DNA from: Moritella yayanosii
GTDB taxonomy: Bacteria; Pseudomonadota; Gammaproteobacteria; Enterobacterales; Moritellaceae
Direction of reading: 5' to 3'
NCBI RefSeq assembly: GCF_900465055.1
Contig: NZ_LS483250.1
Location: 2,294,001-2,358,000, forward strand
Length of the DNA stretch: 64,000 bases
Shown: positions 30,019-39,021 of the stretch, in pieces
Layout: each line of letters starts with the position of its first letter
Numbering within the stretch: the first letter of the stretch is position 1
Notes under the pieces: model-generated
Told to the model about the DNA's origin: nothing
Databases searched by the model: none
The model's input: the letters and a program-made list of their open reading frames with translations, nothing else
Program-made: the position numbers and the translations under genes

Positions 30019-30756
30019 TTAGTGTACTTGCCACAACGCATCACCAACGATACCAAGTCGTTCATCATGCGCTTTCAGTTCATCAACTGTTGCTTTCACC
30101 ACTGTCAATGGCGCTCGGCTTGCTGCAACACGGCGAATCCCCCCCCCTTGCGAATTAGCGCTATCTTGCGATAAATTCAACTTAGTTTGGCCACCTGTCA
30201 TAAACAGATAAACGTCAGCTAAGATCTCCGCATCGAGTAATGCGCCATGCAGGGTACGGTGTGAATTATCAATACCATAACGAGTACATAGCACGTCTAA
30301 GTTATTTCGTTTACCTGGGAAAAGTTTCTTAGCAATCGCTAATGTATCGGTAATCTTACAAATTTCTTTAGTTTCAGGCAGACCTTTATTCAGTAATCTA
30401 AATTCATGGTCTAGGAAGTTAATATCAAACGAAGCGTTGTGTGCAACTAACTCAGCACCATTAATAAAGGCGATAAATTCATCTGCGATCGTTGCGAAAC
30501 TGGGTTTGTCTTGCAAAAATTCATCGGTAATACCGTGTACGGCGATCGCCTCAGGATCAACCAAACGGTCTGGCTTGATATAAACATGATATGTACGTCC
30601 CGTCGGTCGACGATTGATCAACTCAATACAACCAATTTCAATCACACGGTGGCCAATGTGTACACCTCCTGCGCCAGTATTCATACCGGTTGTTTCAGTA
30701 TCAAAAACGATTATACGACCAGCGCCCTGTATTAACTCTGCATTATCCAACGACAT
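30019..30756 (-). CDS. dnaQ: DNA polymerase III epsilon subunit (proofreading exonuclease)
   Basis: 245 residues from MSLDNAELIQGAGRIIV (ATG at 30756, AGGTGG upstream). Exo motifs are VFDTETTGM (Exo I), AHNASFDINFLDHE (Exo II) and HGALLDAEILADVY (Exo III) of the DEDDh class. A C-terminal tail (about 205-245) corresponds to the segment that binds the alpha polymerase subunit. A run of nine G encodes GGG (about residues 203-206), exactly in the flexible linker between the two parts. The next gene upstream is yafS; rnhA, present here in E. coli, is missing. Confidence 0.95.
   Translation of the reverse strand: MSLDNAELIQGAGRIIVFDTETTGMNTGAGGVHIGHRVIEIGCIELINRRPTGRTYHVYIKPDRLVDPEAIAVHGITDEFLQDKPSFATIADEFIAFINGAELVAHNASFDINFLDHEFRLLNKGLPETKEICKITDTLAIAKKLFPGKRNNLDVLCTRYGIDNSHRTLHGALLDAEILADVYLFMTGGQTKLNLSQDSANSQGGGIRRVAASRAPLTVVKATVDELKAHDERLGIVGDALWQVH
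30139..30147. repeat. Homopolymer C9/G9 inside dnaQ linker
   Basis: Nine C on the plus strand read as in-frame GGG GGG GGG on the coding strand. It lies between the exonuclease domain and the alpha-binding tail. Confidence 0.95.
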
Positions 30757-30878
30757 AAATATCACCACCTAAATTAAACAATCGCTATTCTAATATGAAT
30801 TAGCCTTCGATTCACCTGATAACACGCCTAAATCAAATGAAGAAGTAAACTTGGCAAATAAAAAAGGCACAATGCAGT

Positions 30879-31628
30879 CTAATACGGCTTATGCGGTAAT
30901 TTTTGCGTTGCCCCAGTCGGTATAAAACGACGTTTGGCATGACTGACTTGCCACCAATTTTTGACCGGTGAGATTGGCATACGACGTTTACGCGCAACAA
31001 TAAAATAGACCGATGAAAAAGAAGGGAAATGCATTTGACCGATACTCTCAGACCACCAGGTTAGTGGTTTCTTACCTAAAAAAGAGGTGAAGCCAAAACG
31101 GTCATCTTGAATAATTTCAAAACCAAGTAACTCTAGCCAATCTTTAATACGTGCAGGAGTAAACATTCTTCCTGACCAAGGCGGATGATTACGTTTAATC
31201 CCACATAGTTTAACTAAACCACACAATGACAACGGATTATAACCACTTAAGATAAGATAACCGTCACCCGTTAATACCCGTTCAACCTCACGCAATACTT
31301 GATGAGGATCCGCCGAAAAATCCAATGATTGCGTCAAGATACACGCATCAATGCAATTTTCCTGAAAGGGTAAATGAGCAGGATCAATAAATATACCACC
31401 CATACCTAACTCTGACGTCGCTGTTACTTGGTGTTGTATACTGCTGCCAAAACAATTAAGCTCACCACTTAACGAACCCAATTTTAGTAGATGATAGCCA
31501 AATATTATTGGACACCAAGCATCAAGGCGCGCCTGAATTTGGCTAGCAAGCCACTCTCCCATAGGAAGATCATTCCAAGAATGGGGAATTGTTATCTCAT
31601 ATTTATGATGTGCAGGTTTTATTAACAC
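30879..31628 (-). CDS. yafS: SAM-dependent methyltransferase, YafS-like
   Basis: 249 residues similar to E. coli YafS: HLLKLGSLSGELNCFGSSIQHQV, DPAHLPFQENCIDACILTQSLDF and GDGYLILSGYNPLSLCGL match by eye. It is a class I methyltransferase-like fold with a weak motif I; substrate unknown. It is divergent from gloB (65-bp spacer) and upstream of dnaQ, as in E. coli except that rnhA is missing. Confidence 0.85.
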   Translation of the reverse strand: MLIKPAHHKYEITIPHSWNDLPMGEWLASQIQARLDAWCPIIFGYHLLKLGSLSGELNCFGSSIQHQVTATSELGMGGIFIDPAHLPFQENCIDACILTQSLDFSADPHQVLREVERVLTGDGYLILSGYNPLSLCGLVKLCGIKRNHPPWSGRMFTPARIKDWLELLGFEIIQDDRFGFTSFLGKKPLTWWSESIGQMHFPSFSSVYFIVARKRRMPISPVKNWWQVSHAKRRFIPTGATQKLPHKPY

Positions 31629-31693
31629 GACAATATCCGCTAAAATTTTGTTTTATATGTAATTAAAGATAATCCCATAAAGAGAGCGATGCA

Positions 31694-32470
31694 ATGCTTG
31701 AAGTCATTTCTATACCAACATTTAACGACAATTATGTTTGGTTAATCAAAAATACTGAAAATAATCACTGTTGTATCGTTGATCCCGGTCAAGCAGACGC
31801 GGTATTACAAGTCATTAATCAGCAAAATTTAATTCTCGAGGCGATTTTAATTACCCATCACCACTATGATCATATCGATGGTATTAGTGACATTCTTAAC
31901 GCATCGATCGATCCTGTGCAGGTCTATTCGTCGATTGCGATAGAGGTTGATGCTCCAGTCACCTTAGTCACTGAAAATAGCCAGTTAAATCTCCTTAATA
32001 ATAGTTTAGCATTGACCGTAATGACGACACCGGGGCATAAACGTGAACATGTAGTTTACTATAACCAGACGATGCTGTTCTCGGGTGATACTCTATTCTC
32101 GGGTGGCTGCGGTCGACTGCTTGATGGTAGCGCGGCAGAATTGTTTTCATCTCTACAACGCATTAAAGCCTTAGATGAAAATATGTTGGTGTATCCAGCT
32201 CACGAATATACTCAAGCGAATTTAATGTTTTGCTATGCCGTCGAACCACAAAATAGCGCACTAAAAAAACACATCGAATATACGGCGAAATTACGTCAAC
32301 AAGGACTACCAACCGTACCAAATAGCCTGAAAAACGAAAAGGAAATCAATGTTTTCTTACGCACCAACGAAGCAACGGTCAGTATGGCGATGGAACATAA
32401 ACTGCTTGATATCCTCACCAGCGAGCAAGCCGTGTTCACAGCATTGAGAGTATGGAAAGACCATTTTTAA
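31694..32470 (+). CDS. gloB: Hydroxyacylglutathione hydrolase (glyoxalase II) GloB
   Basis: 258 residues of the metallo-beta-lactamase fold. The metal site is THHHYDHIDG (about residues 55-64), and further ligands lie in TTPGHKREHVVY, SGDTLFSGGCGR and YPAHEYTQANL. It hydrolyses S-lactoylglutathione to lactate and glutathione in methylglyoxal detoxification. It starts MLEVISIPTFNDNYVW, typical of the family. Confidence 0.95.
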   Translation: MLEVISIPTFNDNYVWLIKNTENNHCCIVDPGQADAVLQVINQQNLILEAILITHHHYDHIDGISDILNASIDPVQVYSSIAIEVDAPVTLVTENSQLNLLNNSLALTVMTTPGHKREHVVYYNQTMLFSGDTLFSGGCGRLLDGSAAELFSSLQRIKALDENMLVYPAHEYTQANLMFCYAVEPQNSALKKHIEYTAKLRQQGLPTVPNSLKNEKEINVFLRTNEATVSMAMEHKLLDILTSEQAVFTALRVWKDHF

Positions 32471-32564
32471 CCCAATATTAAGCATCAATACCCTCAATGG
32501 TATACTTGCTTTGTTTTCTGTTGGCTATTAGCATGTCAACGTTGTTCACTTATATAAGACGTAT

Positions 32565-34169
32565 ATGAAATTTAAATTATCTATTCCGGTATTGATATTA
32601 CTGACTGGGTGTCAAATGACATCTGAAGATCGTAGTAACGATGTGCAAACTACTCTAACGCCTGTCGTTGCCCCATCTGTAAAAGTCAGTAATGCAGACA
32701 GCGGTTTAGATAATGCAACAGCAGAAAATATTGCTAGACTCATTATCGCCGAAGACGTTACCGTCGAGCCAATTGATAATGTCTGGATTCGTATCGCTGA
32801 GCAAATGACTATTCCGATCCCCAATAATGCCCGTATTGCCAAACACCGTAAGTGGTTTTTAGACCACCCTCAACATTTAAAAACGGTATCACAACGTGCA
32901 GAACCATTTCTATATCTCATTGTTGAAGAGCTCGAGCGTCGTGGTTTACCCTTAGAACTGGCGCTGCTTCCTGTGGTAGAAAGTGCTTTTGACCCATTTG
33001 CCTACTCGCATGGTAGCGCATCGGGTATGTGGCAATTTGTACCAGGCACTGCAACGCAATACGGTCTAGAGCAAAACTGGTGGTACGATGGTCGCCGTGA
33101 CGTATTGGCATCGACAAGTGCGGCTCTAACCTATATGGAATACTTAAGTCGTCGCTTCGACGGTGACTGGTTACATGCTTTGGCTTCATATAATTCAGGT
33201 CAAGGTCGCGTCGGTCGTGCTATTAAACGTAACCAAAAAGCCGGCTTAGCAACGGACTTCTGGTCCTTGTCGCTACCAAAAGAAACAGAGGCATACGTCC
33301 CTAAATTATTAGCGCTTGCTGATATCTTACAAAACGCTGAAAAATATAACCTGACGCTACCTGTGATTGCTAACGAGCCAGCTATTCAACAAGTTGACAT
33401 CAACAGCCAAATCGATTTAGCACTTGCCGCCGACTTAGCAGGGATAGATGTCGCTCAACTACAGCGTCTTAATCCAGGGTTTAACCAATGGGCTACAGCG
33501 CCTGATGGTCCACATACATTATTAATTCCGAATGAAAATGTAGCACAGTTTAAAACTGCATTAGCAAAAACGGATGCTAAAGGCCGTTTAAATTGGGTAC
33601 GCTATAAAGTTAAATCAGGCGATAGCCTAAGTGAAATTGCCCAAAATTATAATACGTCCAGCAAGATCATCGCCTCGGTTAACAATCTAGACAGCAGCAT
33701 GATCAAGATCGGTCAAGCATTGTTAATTCCAATGGCTGTGAAAGATCTCGATTATTATAAATTTAGCCAATCATCACGACTCACTCGTCGCCAAGAAAAA
33801 CCCGCGGGGCGCTTTAAAATAGTGCATAAAGTACAGCCAGGTGATAATTTGTGGGATATTTCACGTGCCTATAAAGTTAACTACAAGAGCCTCGCGAAAT
33901 GGAACAATATCGCGCCTAAAGACACCTTAAAGGTCAATCAAAAACTGGTGGTGTGGCAAGGTAAGAAACAAGGCAGTGCGAATGGCAAAGGCATTATGCG
34001 TAATATTACCTACAAGGTCCGTCAAGGTGATTCACTTGCACGTATTGCCAATAAGTTTAATGTAAGAATTAAAGACCTGGTGAGATGGAATGGCCTAGCT
34101 AAGCAGAAATATATCCAACCAGGACAAGCACTACGACTTTATATTGACGTAACAAAGGTGAATACTTAG
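32565..34169 (+). CDS. mltD: Membrane-bound lytic murein transglycosylase MltD
   Basis: 534 residues. A lipoprotein signal has its lipobox in LLTGCQMTS. The SLT catalytic domain (about 110-250) has the catalytic Glu in LPVVESAFDPFAYS, followed by GSASGMWQFVPGTATQYGL and ASYNSGQGRV. Three C-terminal LysM repeats bind peptidoglycan (VKSGDSLSEIAQNYN, VQPGDNLWDISRAY, VRQGDSLARIANKFN). It cleaves glycan strands at the outer-membrane face. It follows gloB by 94 nt and ends with a strong terminator. Confidence 0.95.
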   Translation: MKFKLSIPVLILLTGCQMTSEDRSNDVQTTLTPVVAPSVKVSNADSGLDNATAENIARLIIAEDVTVEPIDNVWIRIAEQMTIPIPNNARIAKHRKWFLDHPQHLKTVSQRAEPFLYLIVEELERRGLPLELALLPVVESAFDPFAYSHGSASGMWQFVPGTATQYGLEQNWWYDGRRDVLASTSAALTYMEYLSRRFDGDWLHALASYNSGQGRVGRAIKRNQKAGLATDFWSLSLPKETEAYVPKLLALADILQNAEKYNLTLPVIANEPAIQQVDINSQIDLALAADLAGIDVAQLQRLNPGFNQWATAPDGPHTLLIPNENVAQFKTALAKTDAKGRLNWVRYKVKSGDSLSEIAQNYNTSSKIIASVNNLDSSMIKIGQALLIPMAVKDLDYYKFSQSSRLTRRQEKPAGRFKIVHKVQPGDNLWDISRAYKVNYKSLAKWNNIAPKDTLKVNQKLVVWQGKKQGSANGKGIMRNITYKVRQGDSLARIANKFNVRIKDLVRWNGLAKQKYIQPGQALRLYIDVTKVNT

Positions 34170-34237
34170 TTAACTACGTTCGCAAGAACGAGTTAGCACC
34201 GCAAAGCCTAGCTGTGGTTGATAAATAGCCCAGGCAT

Positions 34238-34287
34238 AAAAAATGGCTTACTGTTAAGATTTTATTCTTAACAGTAAGCCATTTTTA
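34238..34287 (+). terminator. Strong terminator after mltD
   Basis: A perfect 19-bp stem (AAATGGCTTACTGTTAAGA paired with its complement, 6-nt loop) followed by T-rich sequence, about 70 nt after the mltD stop. Confidence 0.9.
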
Positions 34288-34290
34288 TTA

Positions 34291-34319
34291 TTGCCTTGTA
34301 ATGTTCAATTACAAGGCAA
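34291..34319 (-). terminator. Terminator of chalcone-isomerase-like gene
   Basis: A perfect 12-bp stem TTGCCTTGTAAT / ATTACAAGGCAA with loop GTTCA begins right after the stop of the minus-strand gene. It is followed by an AATAATAAAAA stretch rather than a T run, so it may act together with the opposing mltD terminator. Confidence 0.65.
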
Positions 34320-34320
34320 A

Positions 34321-34872
34321 TTACAAACCCAGCATATCTTCTTTCAGGTCATCATCAGCAGGCTCATCACCTAACCAAATAGACAATACCGCTTGACGGA
34401 AAACGTCGTTATTAATAGTCGATAATTTTTCATTATTTTTATACGTTACCAAACCTTTACCTGGTGTACTCACCAAAGTAAATTGATCGCCTTTAGCTAT
34501 CTCTGCACTAAACACACCAATAAACTCGGCTATTTCAGCAGAGATCGGGGCGGTATTACCCGCAGTCGCGCTGTCAAGACCGTCGTTGATCGCCGAAACC
34601 ATCTTTTCAGAGGTAATGAGACCTGAAATGATATTAAGACGAATCGCACTTACATCTTGGCTTTTTACGACATCTTTACTCGCTGTTTGTGTAAATAGTG
34701 AACCAACATACAGATCAATAAAGAATTTACTACGAACACCTGCCCCTTGATAATTAAGTAATGTACCTTCAACAGATACACTATCTGGCACTGAAACGCC
34801 AGACACTTCCTGTGCCGCATTAACAGAAAAACTAAATAGTATTGCAGAAGCTAGAGTTGCTAATTTATTCAT
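34321..34872 (-). CDS. Periplasmic chalcone isomerase-like protein
   Basis: 183 residues with a Sec signal peptide (MNKLATLASAILFSFSVNAAQ). It resembles the bacterial chalcone-isomerase-like family: VSVEGTLLNYQGAGVRSKFFIDLYVGSLF, DVSAIRLNIISGLITSEKM, and a C-terminal IWLGDEPADDDLKEDMLG. Bacterial members are not known to make flavonoids, and the role is unknown. It is monocistronic. Confidence 0.8.
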   Translation of the reverse strand: MNKLATLASAILFSFSVNAAQEVSGVSVPDSVSVEGTLLNYQGAGVRSKFFIDLYVGSLFTQTASKDVVKSQDVSAIRLNIISGLITSEKMVSAINDGLDSATAGNTAPISAEIAEFIGVFSAEIAKGDQFTLVSTPGKGLVTYKNNEKLSTINNDVFRQAVLSIWLGDEPADDDLKEDMLGL

Positions 34873-35000
34873 GACTTGATCCTATGTGAGTCGGTATTAA
34901 ACGTCAATTTAACCATAAAGCCACTAGAGCTAAAACTCTAACTATTTGAGTTAAGTAAATTTAATACCATTTTCTTACGACTCAATTAATACCTAATAAA

Positions 35001-35033
35001 AAAGCCACTCATTGTTGTAATGGGTGGCTTTTT
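35001..35033 (-). terminator. Terminator of the AGCS transporter gene
   Basis: The stem AAAGCCACTCATT / AATGGGTGGCTTT has one wobble pair and A/T runs on both sides. It lies about 40 nt past the transporter stop on the minus strand. Confidence 0.8.
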
Positions 35034-35069
35034 CTAATTTTGCAATGCTAATCTAACGTAATTAAAATA

Positions 35070-36485
35070 CTACTTTTTAAATTTAGAGTTCCAAATTTCA
35101 CTGTTGATCTTTTTATCGATTTCAGGATATTCAGCGCTATCAAATGTAGGCGTTTTACCTTCAGCGAGTTGCTTGTTGTAATCTTTCGCGACGATGATGA
35201 CATACTTAGATAACATCAAGATAGCAATGATATTGACCAGTGCCATTAAGCCCATTGACGCATCTGCCATGTTCCAAATCAGATCTGATTTCGCTACAGC
35301 ACCAAACATAACCATACCTAAAACAGCAGCACGGAAGATCCAGATCATTACTTTCGAATCACGGTTCAAGAATAAAATACTGGTTTCAGCGTATGAATAG
35401 TTCGCCACAATTGACGTAAATGCGAAGAATAGGATCGCAATAGCAACAAAGGTACTCCCCCAATCGCCTACATGTGATGACAATGCATGCTGCGTTAATT
35501 CGATACCACCAATACCCGATGTATCACCCAGATCAGAAAGTAGAATAATAGACGCTGTCGCAGTACAGATGACGATAGTATCGATGAATACACCTAGCAT
35601 CTGCACATAACCTTGTGATGCGGGGTGATTCGGGAATGGTGCCGCACTTGCCGCAGCATTCGGTGCACTGCCCATACCTGCTTCATTCGAGAATAAACCA
35701 CGTTTGATACCTTGCATCATAGCAACACCTAATGCGCCACCAGCTGCTTCTTCTAAGCCGAATGCAGATTTAATGATAAGTTCGAAAACGGCAGGCAGTT
35801 CTGATATGTTCATTGCAACAACAACAAACGCAATCAGGATATAAGCCAGCGCCATGAATGGCACCACGATTTCAGCAAATGCGCCGATCACACGCAAACC
35901 ACCAAAAATGATGAAACTTGTAAATACCACTAATACGAGACCAACAATCGTTTTATCAAACCCAAACGCATTATGCATTGAGTTGGCAATCGCATCAGAT
36001 TGCACCGCGTTAAATACCAAGCCAAATGCAACAATTAGGCAGATAGAGAATACAACGCCCATCCAGCGACGACCTAAACCTTTTTCCATGTAGTAAGCGG
36101 GACCACCACGGAAGTTGCCATCAGCATCTTTGGTTTTAAATAATTGCGCTAATAAACTTTCTGCAAAACTAGTCGCCATACCAATAACAGCAATTAACCA
36201 CATCCAGAATACAGCACCAGGGCCACCCGCAGTAATTGCCACAGCAACACCAGCAAGGTTACCAGTACCAACACGCGCAGCTAGACTTGTACATAGCGCT
36301 TGAAATGATGATACACCTTCAGAGCTGCTTTTACGGCTACCAGCAAGAACAGAGAACATGTGAGTAAAATGGCGGAACTGAATAAAACCTAATTTAAAGG
36401 TAAAATACAGACCTGTACCTATAAGTAAATAAATCAGTACAGAGCCCCACAGCAGCCCGTTTATAAAGTCGATAACTTCCGTCAT
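35070..36485 (-). CDS. Sodium:alanine/glycine symporter (AGCS family)
   Basis: About 471 residues from MTEVIDFINGLLWGSVLIYLL (ATG at 36485; the 36 upstream in-frame codons look non-coding). It is a polytopic inner-membrane protein with about 10-11 hydrophobic segments. AGCS signatures include ALCTSLAARVGTGNLAGVAVAI, GGPGAVFWMW and GLFSNEAGMGSAPNAAASA. It takes up alanine or glycine with Na+, suited to a marine cell. The exact substrate is not decided by sequence. Confidence 0.92.
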   Translation of the reverse strand: MTEVIDFINGLLWGSVLIYLLIGTGLYFTFKLGFIQFRHFTHMFSVLAGSRKSSSEGVSSFQALCTSLAARVGTGNLAGVAVAITAGGPGAVFWMWLIAVIGMATSFAESLLAQLFKTKDADGNFRGGPAYYMEKGLGRRWMGVVFSICLIVAFGLVFNAVQSDAIANSMHNAFGFDKTIVGLVLVVFTSFIIFGGLRVIGAFAEIVVPFMALAYILIAFVVVAMNISELPAVFELIIKSAFGLEEAAGGALGVAMMQGIKRGLFSNEAGMGSAPNAAASAAPFPNHPASQGYVQMLGVFIDTIVICTATASIILLSDLGDTSGIGGIELTQHALSSHVGDWGSTFVAIAILFFAFTSIVANYSYAETSILFLNRDSKVMIWIFRAAVLGMVMFGAVAKSDLIWNMADASMGLMALVNIIAILMLSKYVIIVAKDYNKQLAEGKTPTFDSAEYPEIDKKINSEIWNSKFKK

Positions 36486-36805
36486 ATTGTCTTTCCATAC
36501 TCTTATTAAAATCCACAGATAGCAGTGAAAATAATACCACCATCTGAACAAGGCGCGAAATATAACATATAAAACCAGTAAATTGTTAATCAACAGGCGT
36601 TAAAATTATCGAACTAACAATGCCCCCCCCTAATTAGATACATATTTTAAAAATAATCACCGTGTATTTTTCGTAAACTATTTTATACCGATTCCATTTT
36701 TGATCTTTTTACGTGATCTACCACTCAAATACACGACTAAATATGACCAAGATCATGAAAATAATGCTATAGAGACAGAGTAACTATCATTACAAAGGTG
36801 ATCCC
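36486..36805. other. 320-bp spacer between AGCS transporter and DUF3545 gene
   Basis: Divergent promoter region. It holds a run of eight C at 36623-36630 and otherwise AT-rich sequence. I see no gene in it. Confidence 0.5.
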
Positions 36806-36979
36806 ATGGAAGGAATAAATCAAGTGTCGATAGAAAATACAAAAAAAGAAGCAAAGTCAATGTCAATGTCAAAACGAAAATGGCGTGAAATTGAAGCGAT
36901 TAAGGATAAGCTAATCTTAGAAAAGGAAATGGACGGTTATAATGATCCTTTAAGTTATTACTCTGATCTGATTGCTTAA
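36806..36979 (+). CDS. Small DUF3545-family protein
   Basis: A 57-residue basic protein (MEGINQVSIENTKKEAK..., then SMSKRKWREIEAIKDKLILEKEM). The KRKWREIEAIKD core is the hallmark I associate with DUF3545 small proteins of Vibrio and relatives; function unknown. CAAAGGTG lies 8-10 nt before the ATG, and a clear terminator follows 2 nt after the stop, so it is its own transcription unit. Confidence 0.85.
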   Translation: MEGINQVSIENTKKEAKSMSMSKRKWREIEAIKDKLILEKEMDGYNDPLSYYSDLIA

Positions 36980-36980
36980 T

Positions 36981-37008
36981 AAAAAGCCGCATTGAATGCG
37001 GCTTTTTT
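36981..37008 (+). terminator. Terminator of DUF3545 gene
   Basis: The stem AAAGCCGCATT / AATGCGGCTTT with a 2-nt loop is followed by a T run, directly after the stop codon. Confidence 0.9.
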
Positions 37009-37047
37009 AATGCGAGTGATACCTATATCACAGCTAGGTGTTACCCT

Positions 37048-37629
37048 TCATACTAAGCAGATATCCTCTTTTTCCTCACCAATAAATCCAGCGGTAACGA
37101 TACGCTGTGTTAATTGCTTATAGGCATCATTAAACACAGCAATGGTTTGTGCATCTTGCAAATCGCCATTTTTCCACAAATGCTCAATATGACACCAATC
37201 ATCTGGAGTGAATTTCTCAGCCATTAGTGGCATGACCACATTGGTTTCATATTGAATATGGGCACGCTGTTTGTCTACAAACCCGCGCAACTGTACTGCA
37301 AGTGTATCAAATGACATCACAGAATCCAGTTGGATCATATTTAATGAATGCGAAAGTTCACGGCTAAGGAAGTTTAAGCTTTGGTGCTCACTGGCAAGAC
37401 GGTTCGGCATATCAGCATCTTCAACATAATGTTCAAGATAATACGAATAGATCAAATCTTCTTTCGGATGATGGTAACGGTCAATGTAGTTACGTAAATA
37501 ATTTACAATATCATCCATTAATTTAAAATTAACACCCTGCTGTTCAGATTCGAGTTCAGCTAGCTGCTCAATTAGTACATTTAATAGTAACTCTACTTGT
37601 TCATGATCTTTTGTTATGAGAGATAACAT
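37048..37629 (-). CDS. Hemerythrin HHE-domain protein
   Basis: 193 residues, helical. Candidate di-iron ligands are H9 (TKDHEQVE), the HH pair with Glu in RYHHPKEDLIYS (about 56-62), H in ASEHQSLNFL, and H..E in RAHIQYETNVVMPLM, the spacing of hemerythrin-like HHE domains. Such proteins bind O2/NO or store iron. A single cysteine lies in the C-terminal tail. It stands alone between the DUF3545 gene and ung; no partner points to a specific role. Confidence 0.85.
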   Translation of the reverse strand: MLSLITKDHEQVELLLNVLIEQLAELESEQQGVNFKLMDDIVNYLRNYIDRYHHPKEDLIYSYYLEHYVEDADMPNRLASEHQSLNFLSRELSHSLNMIQLDSVMSFDTLAVQLRGFVDKQRAHIQYETNVVMPLMAEKFTPDDWCHIEHLWKNGDLQDAQTIAVFNDAYKQLTQRIVTAGFIGEEKEDICLV

Positions 37630-37759
37630 ATAAACTCCAATTTGAAATTATCTCTCACCACCTTATACCCATATAGTGTTAGTTACTTTGATCGAGTTCA
37701 ATTTTCATCTATATAAAGTATAATTGCAAAAGGTGTCATTATCGTCGGTTCGGCCGATA

Positions 37760-38440
37760 TTATATGAGCCGCTCAACAGTACTCACTTGCCAATTGATGG
37801 CTGTCTGCTGGCGTAGTTGTAAACGGCTATTAATAGCAGAAAAATGTTGGCTACCAAAGAAACCACGACTTGCAGACAAGGGGGATGGGTGCACCCCCTC
37901 TAGAACGTGATGCTGGCTGCGATCGATATGGCAACCTTTCTTCTTGGCGTGATTCCCCCATAATACAAAAATAATCTCTTCATCTTGCTGGTTTAGCAGT
38001 TCAACGACATGATCAGTGAACGTCTCCCAACCCGATTTGGCATGGGAATGGGCTTTCGCTTGCTCTACCGTTAATACGGTATTTAACATTAAAACGCCCT
38101 GTTGTGCCCATTCGATTAAATAACCGTGGTCAGGCGCTGCAAAGCCATCAATATCAGTACTCAGTTCTTTATACATATTACGTAATGAAGGTGGGATCTT
38201 AATACCCGGCAATACTGAGAAACATAAACCATGCGCTTGCTCTGGTCCGTGGTACGGATCTTGCCCTAAGATCACCACTTTGACATCTTTTAACGGGGTT
38301 AATGCAAATGCTTGAAATACATCAGCCTCTTTAGGAAAAATGACTTTTCCGGCCGCTCTTTCAGCAGTGATAAAGTTTTGTAATTCTAAATAATACGGTT
38401 GTTGCTGCTCGTGCAACAAAAATTCTGACCAAGTTTTCAT
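37760..38440 (-). CDS. ung: Uracil-DNA glycosylase
   Basis: 226 residues of family 1 UDG. The water-activating loop is [18 protein letters not shown] (catalytic Asp about residue 61), and the DNA-intercalation loop is [13 protein letters not shown], with the catalytic His at its start. It removes uracil from DNA to start base-excision repair. It is monocistronic and divergent from an endonuclease IV remnant, another base-excision-repair gene. Confidence 0.97.
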   Translation of the reverse strand: MKTWSEFLLHEQQQPYYLELQNFITAERAAGKVIFPKEADVFQAFALTPLKDVKVVILGQDPYHGPEQAHGLCFSVLPGIKIPPSLRNMYKELSTDIDGFAAPDHGYLIEWAQQGVLMLNTVLTVEQAKAHSHAKSGWETFTDHVVELLNQQDEEIIFVLWGNHAKKKGCHIDRSQHHVLEGVHPSPLSASRGFFGSQHFSAINSRLQLRQQTAINWQVSTVERLI

Positions 38441-38528
38441 TTATAAACCCTTAAGATTAGCATTGCCAAGAACCTGATTTTATCGTAAAAATATCCCTTT
38501 AAAACCATTTTGTCGTTAAATTAACTAA

Positions 38529-38878
38529 AAATGATGAAATGCACCGTTGCGAGCAATTAAGTTCAACCTTACTTAACGTCCACCCAGGCAGTCACTTTAA
38601 AAAAATATCAGACTCAGACAGTCTAAAGCTGGTAGCAGAATCAATTAACCTTGCACTGCAAAAATCAACTTCAGTCAAAGCTGTCATTGAAAACACCGCT
38701 GGTCAATGCACAAAAGTTGATCGCCATCGCAGCTTAGGGCAGGTTTATTGGCGAAAATGCCTTTAAATTTATCATGCAGGATGAACGCTTTAATGGTATA
38801 TCTATGGTGTTGGAAACGATTGACGATACTATTTGGGCTGATGAAATTGCCTGGTTACAGCAGTTAGCCGCTAAATAA
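38529..38878 (+). pseudogene. nfo: Endonuclease IV (nfo) remnant with internal deletion
   Basis: The reading [23 protein letters not shown]...[24 protein letters not shown] matches the middle of endonuclease IV. It then jumps to VDRHRSLGQ, skipping about 75 residues that hold several metal ligands in E. coli Nfo. After a frameshift it continues [23 protein letters not shown]...[14 protein letters not shown] to a stop at 38878. The N-terminal ~100 residues are also absent. It is a decayed AP-endonuclease gene next to ung. Another AP endonuclease elsewhere (for example xthA) would be expected to cover its role. Confidence 0.85.
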
Positions 38879-38882
38879 GTAA

Positions 38883-38906
38883 TATACCCAAGTTACTTCA
38901 AGATGC
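38883..38906. repeat. Copy of dispersed repeat (CCCAAGTTACTTCAAG type)
   Basis: TATACCCAAGTTACTTCAAG lies just after the nfo remnant. The inverse form occurs at 18701-18723, and an inverted pair forms the palindrome at 41126-41172. A further hairpin (CCCAAAC / GTTTGGG, near 38948-38973) follows and may end local transcription. Confidence 0.7.
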
Positions 38907-39021
38907 TTGAGTATAGTAATACAAACTATATCAATAATTGAAAAAGCCCAAACACGCGGAGCCGAGTTTGGGTATTAAAAGGATTATCGACGAGGACTGT
39001 TGATAATAAAAGGGATGTAAT

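Noticed and set aside
38943-38980. Hairpin CCCAAAC/GTTTGGG before the MetF-like gene as a riboswitch
   Set aside because: Too small and simple, with no recognisable aptamer; it is more likely the end of transcription from the nfo remnant.
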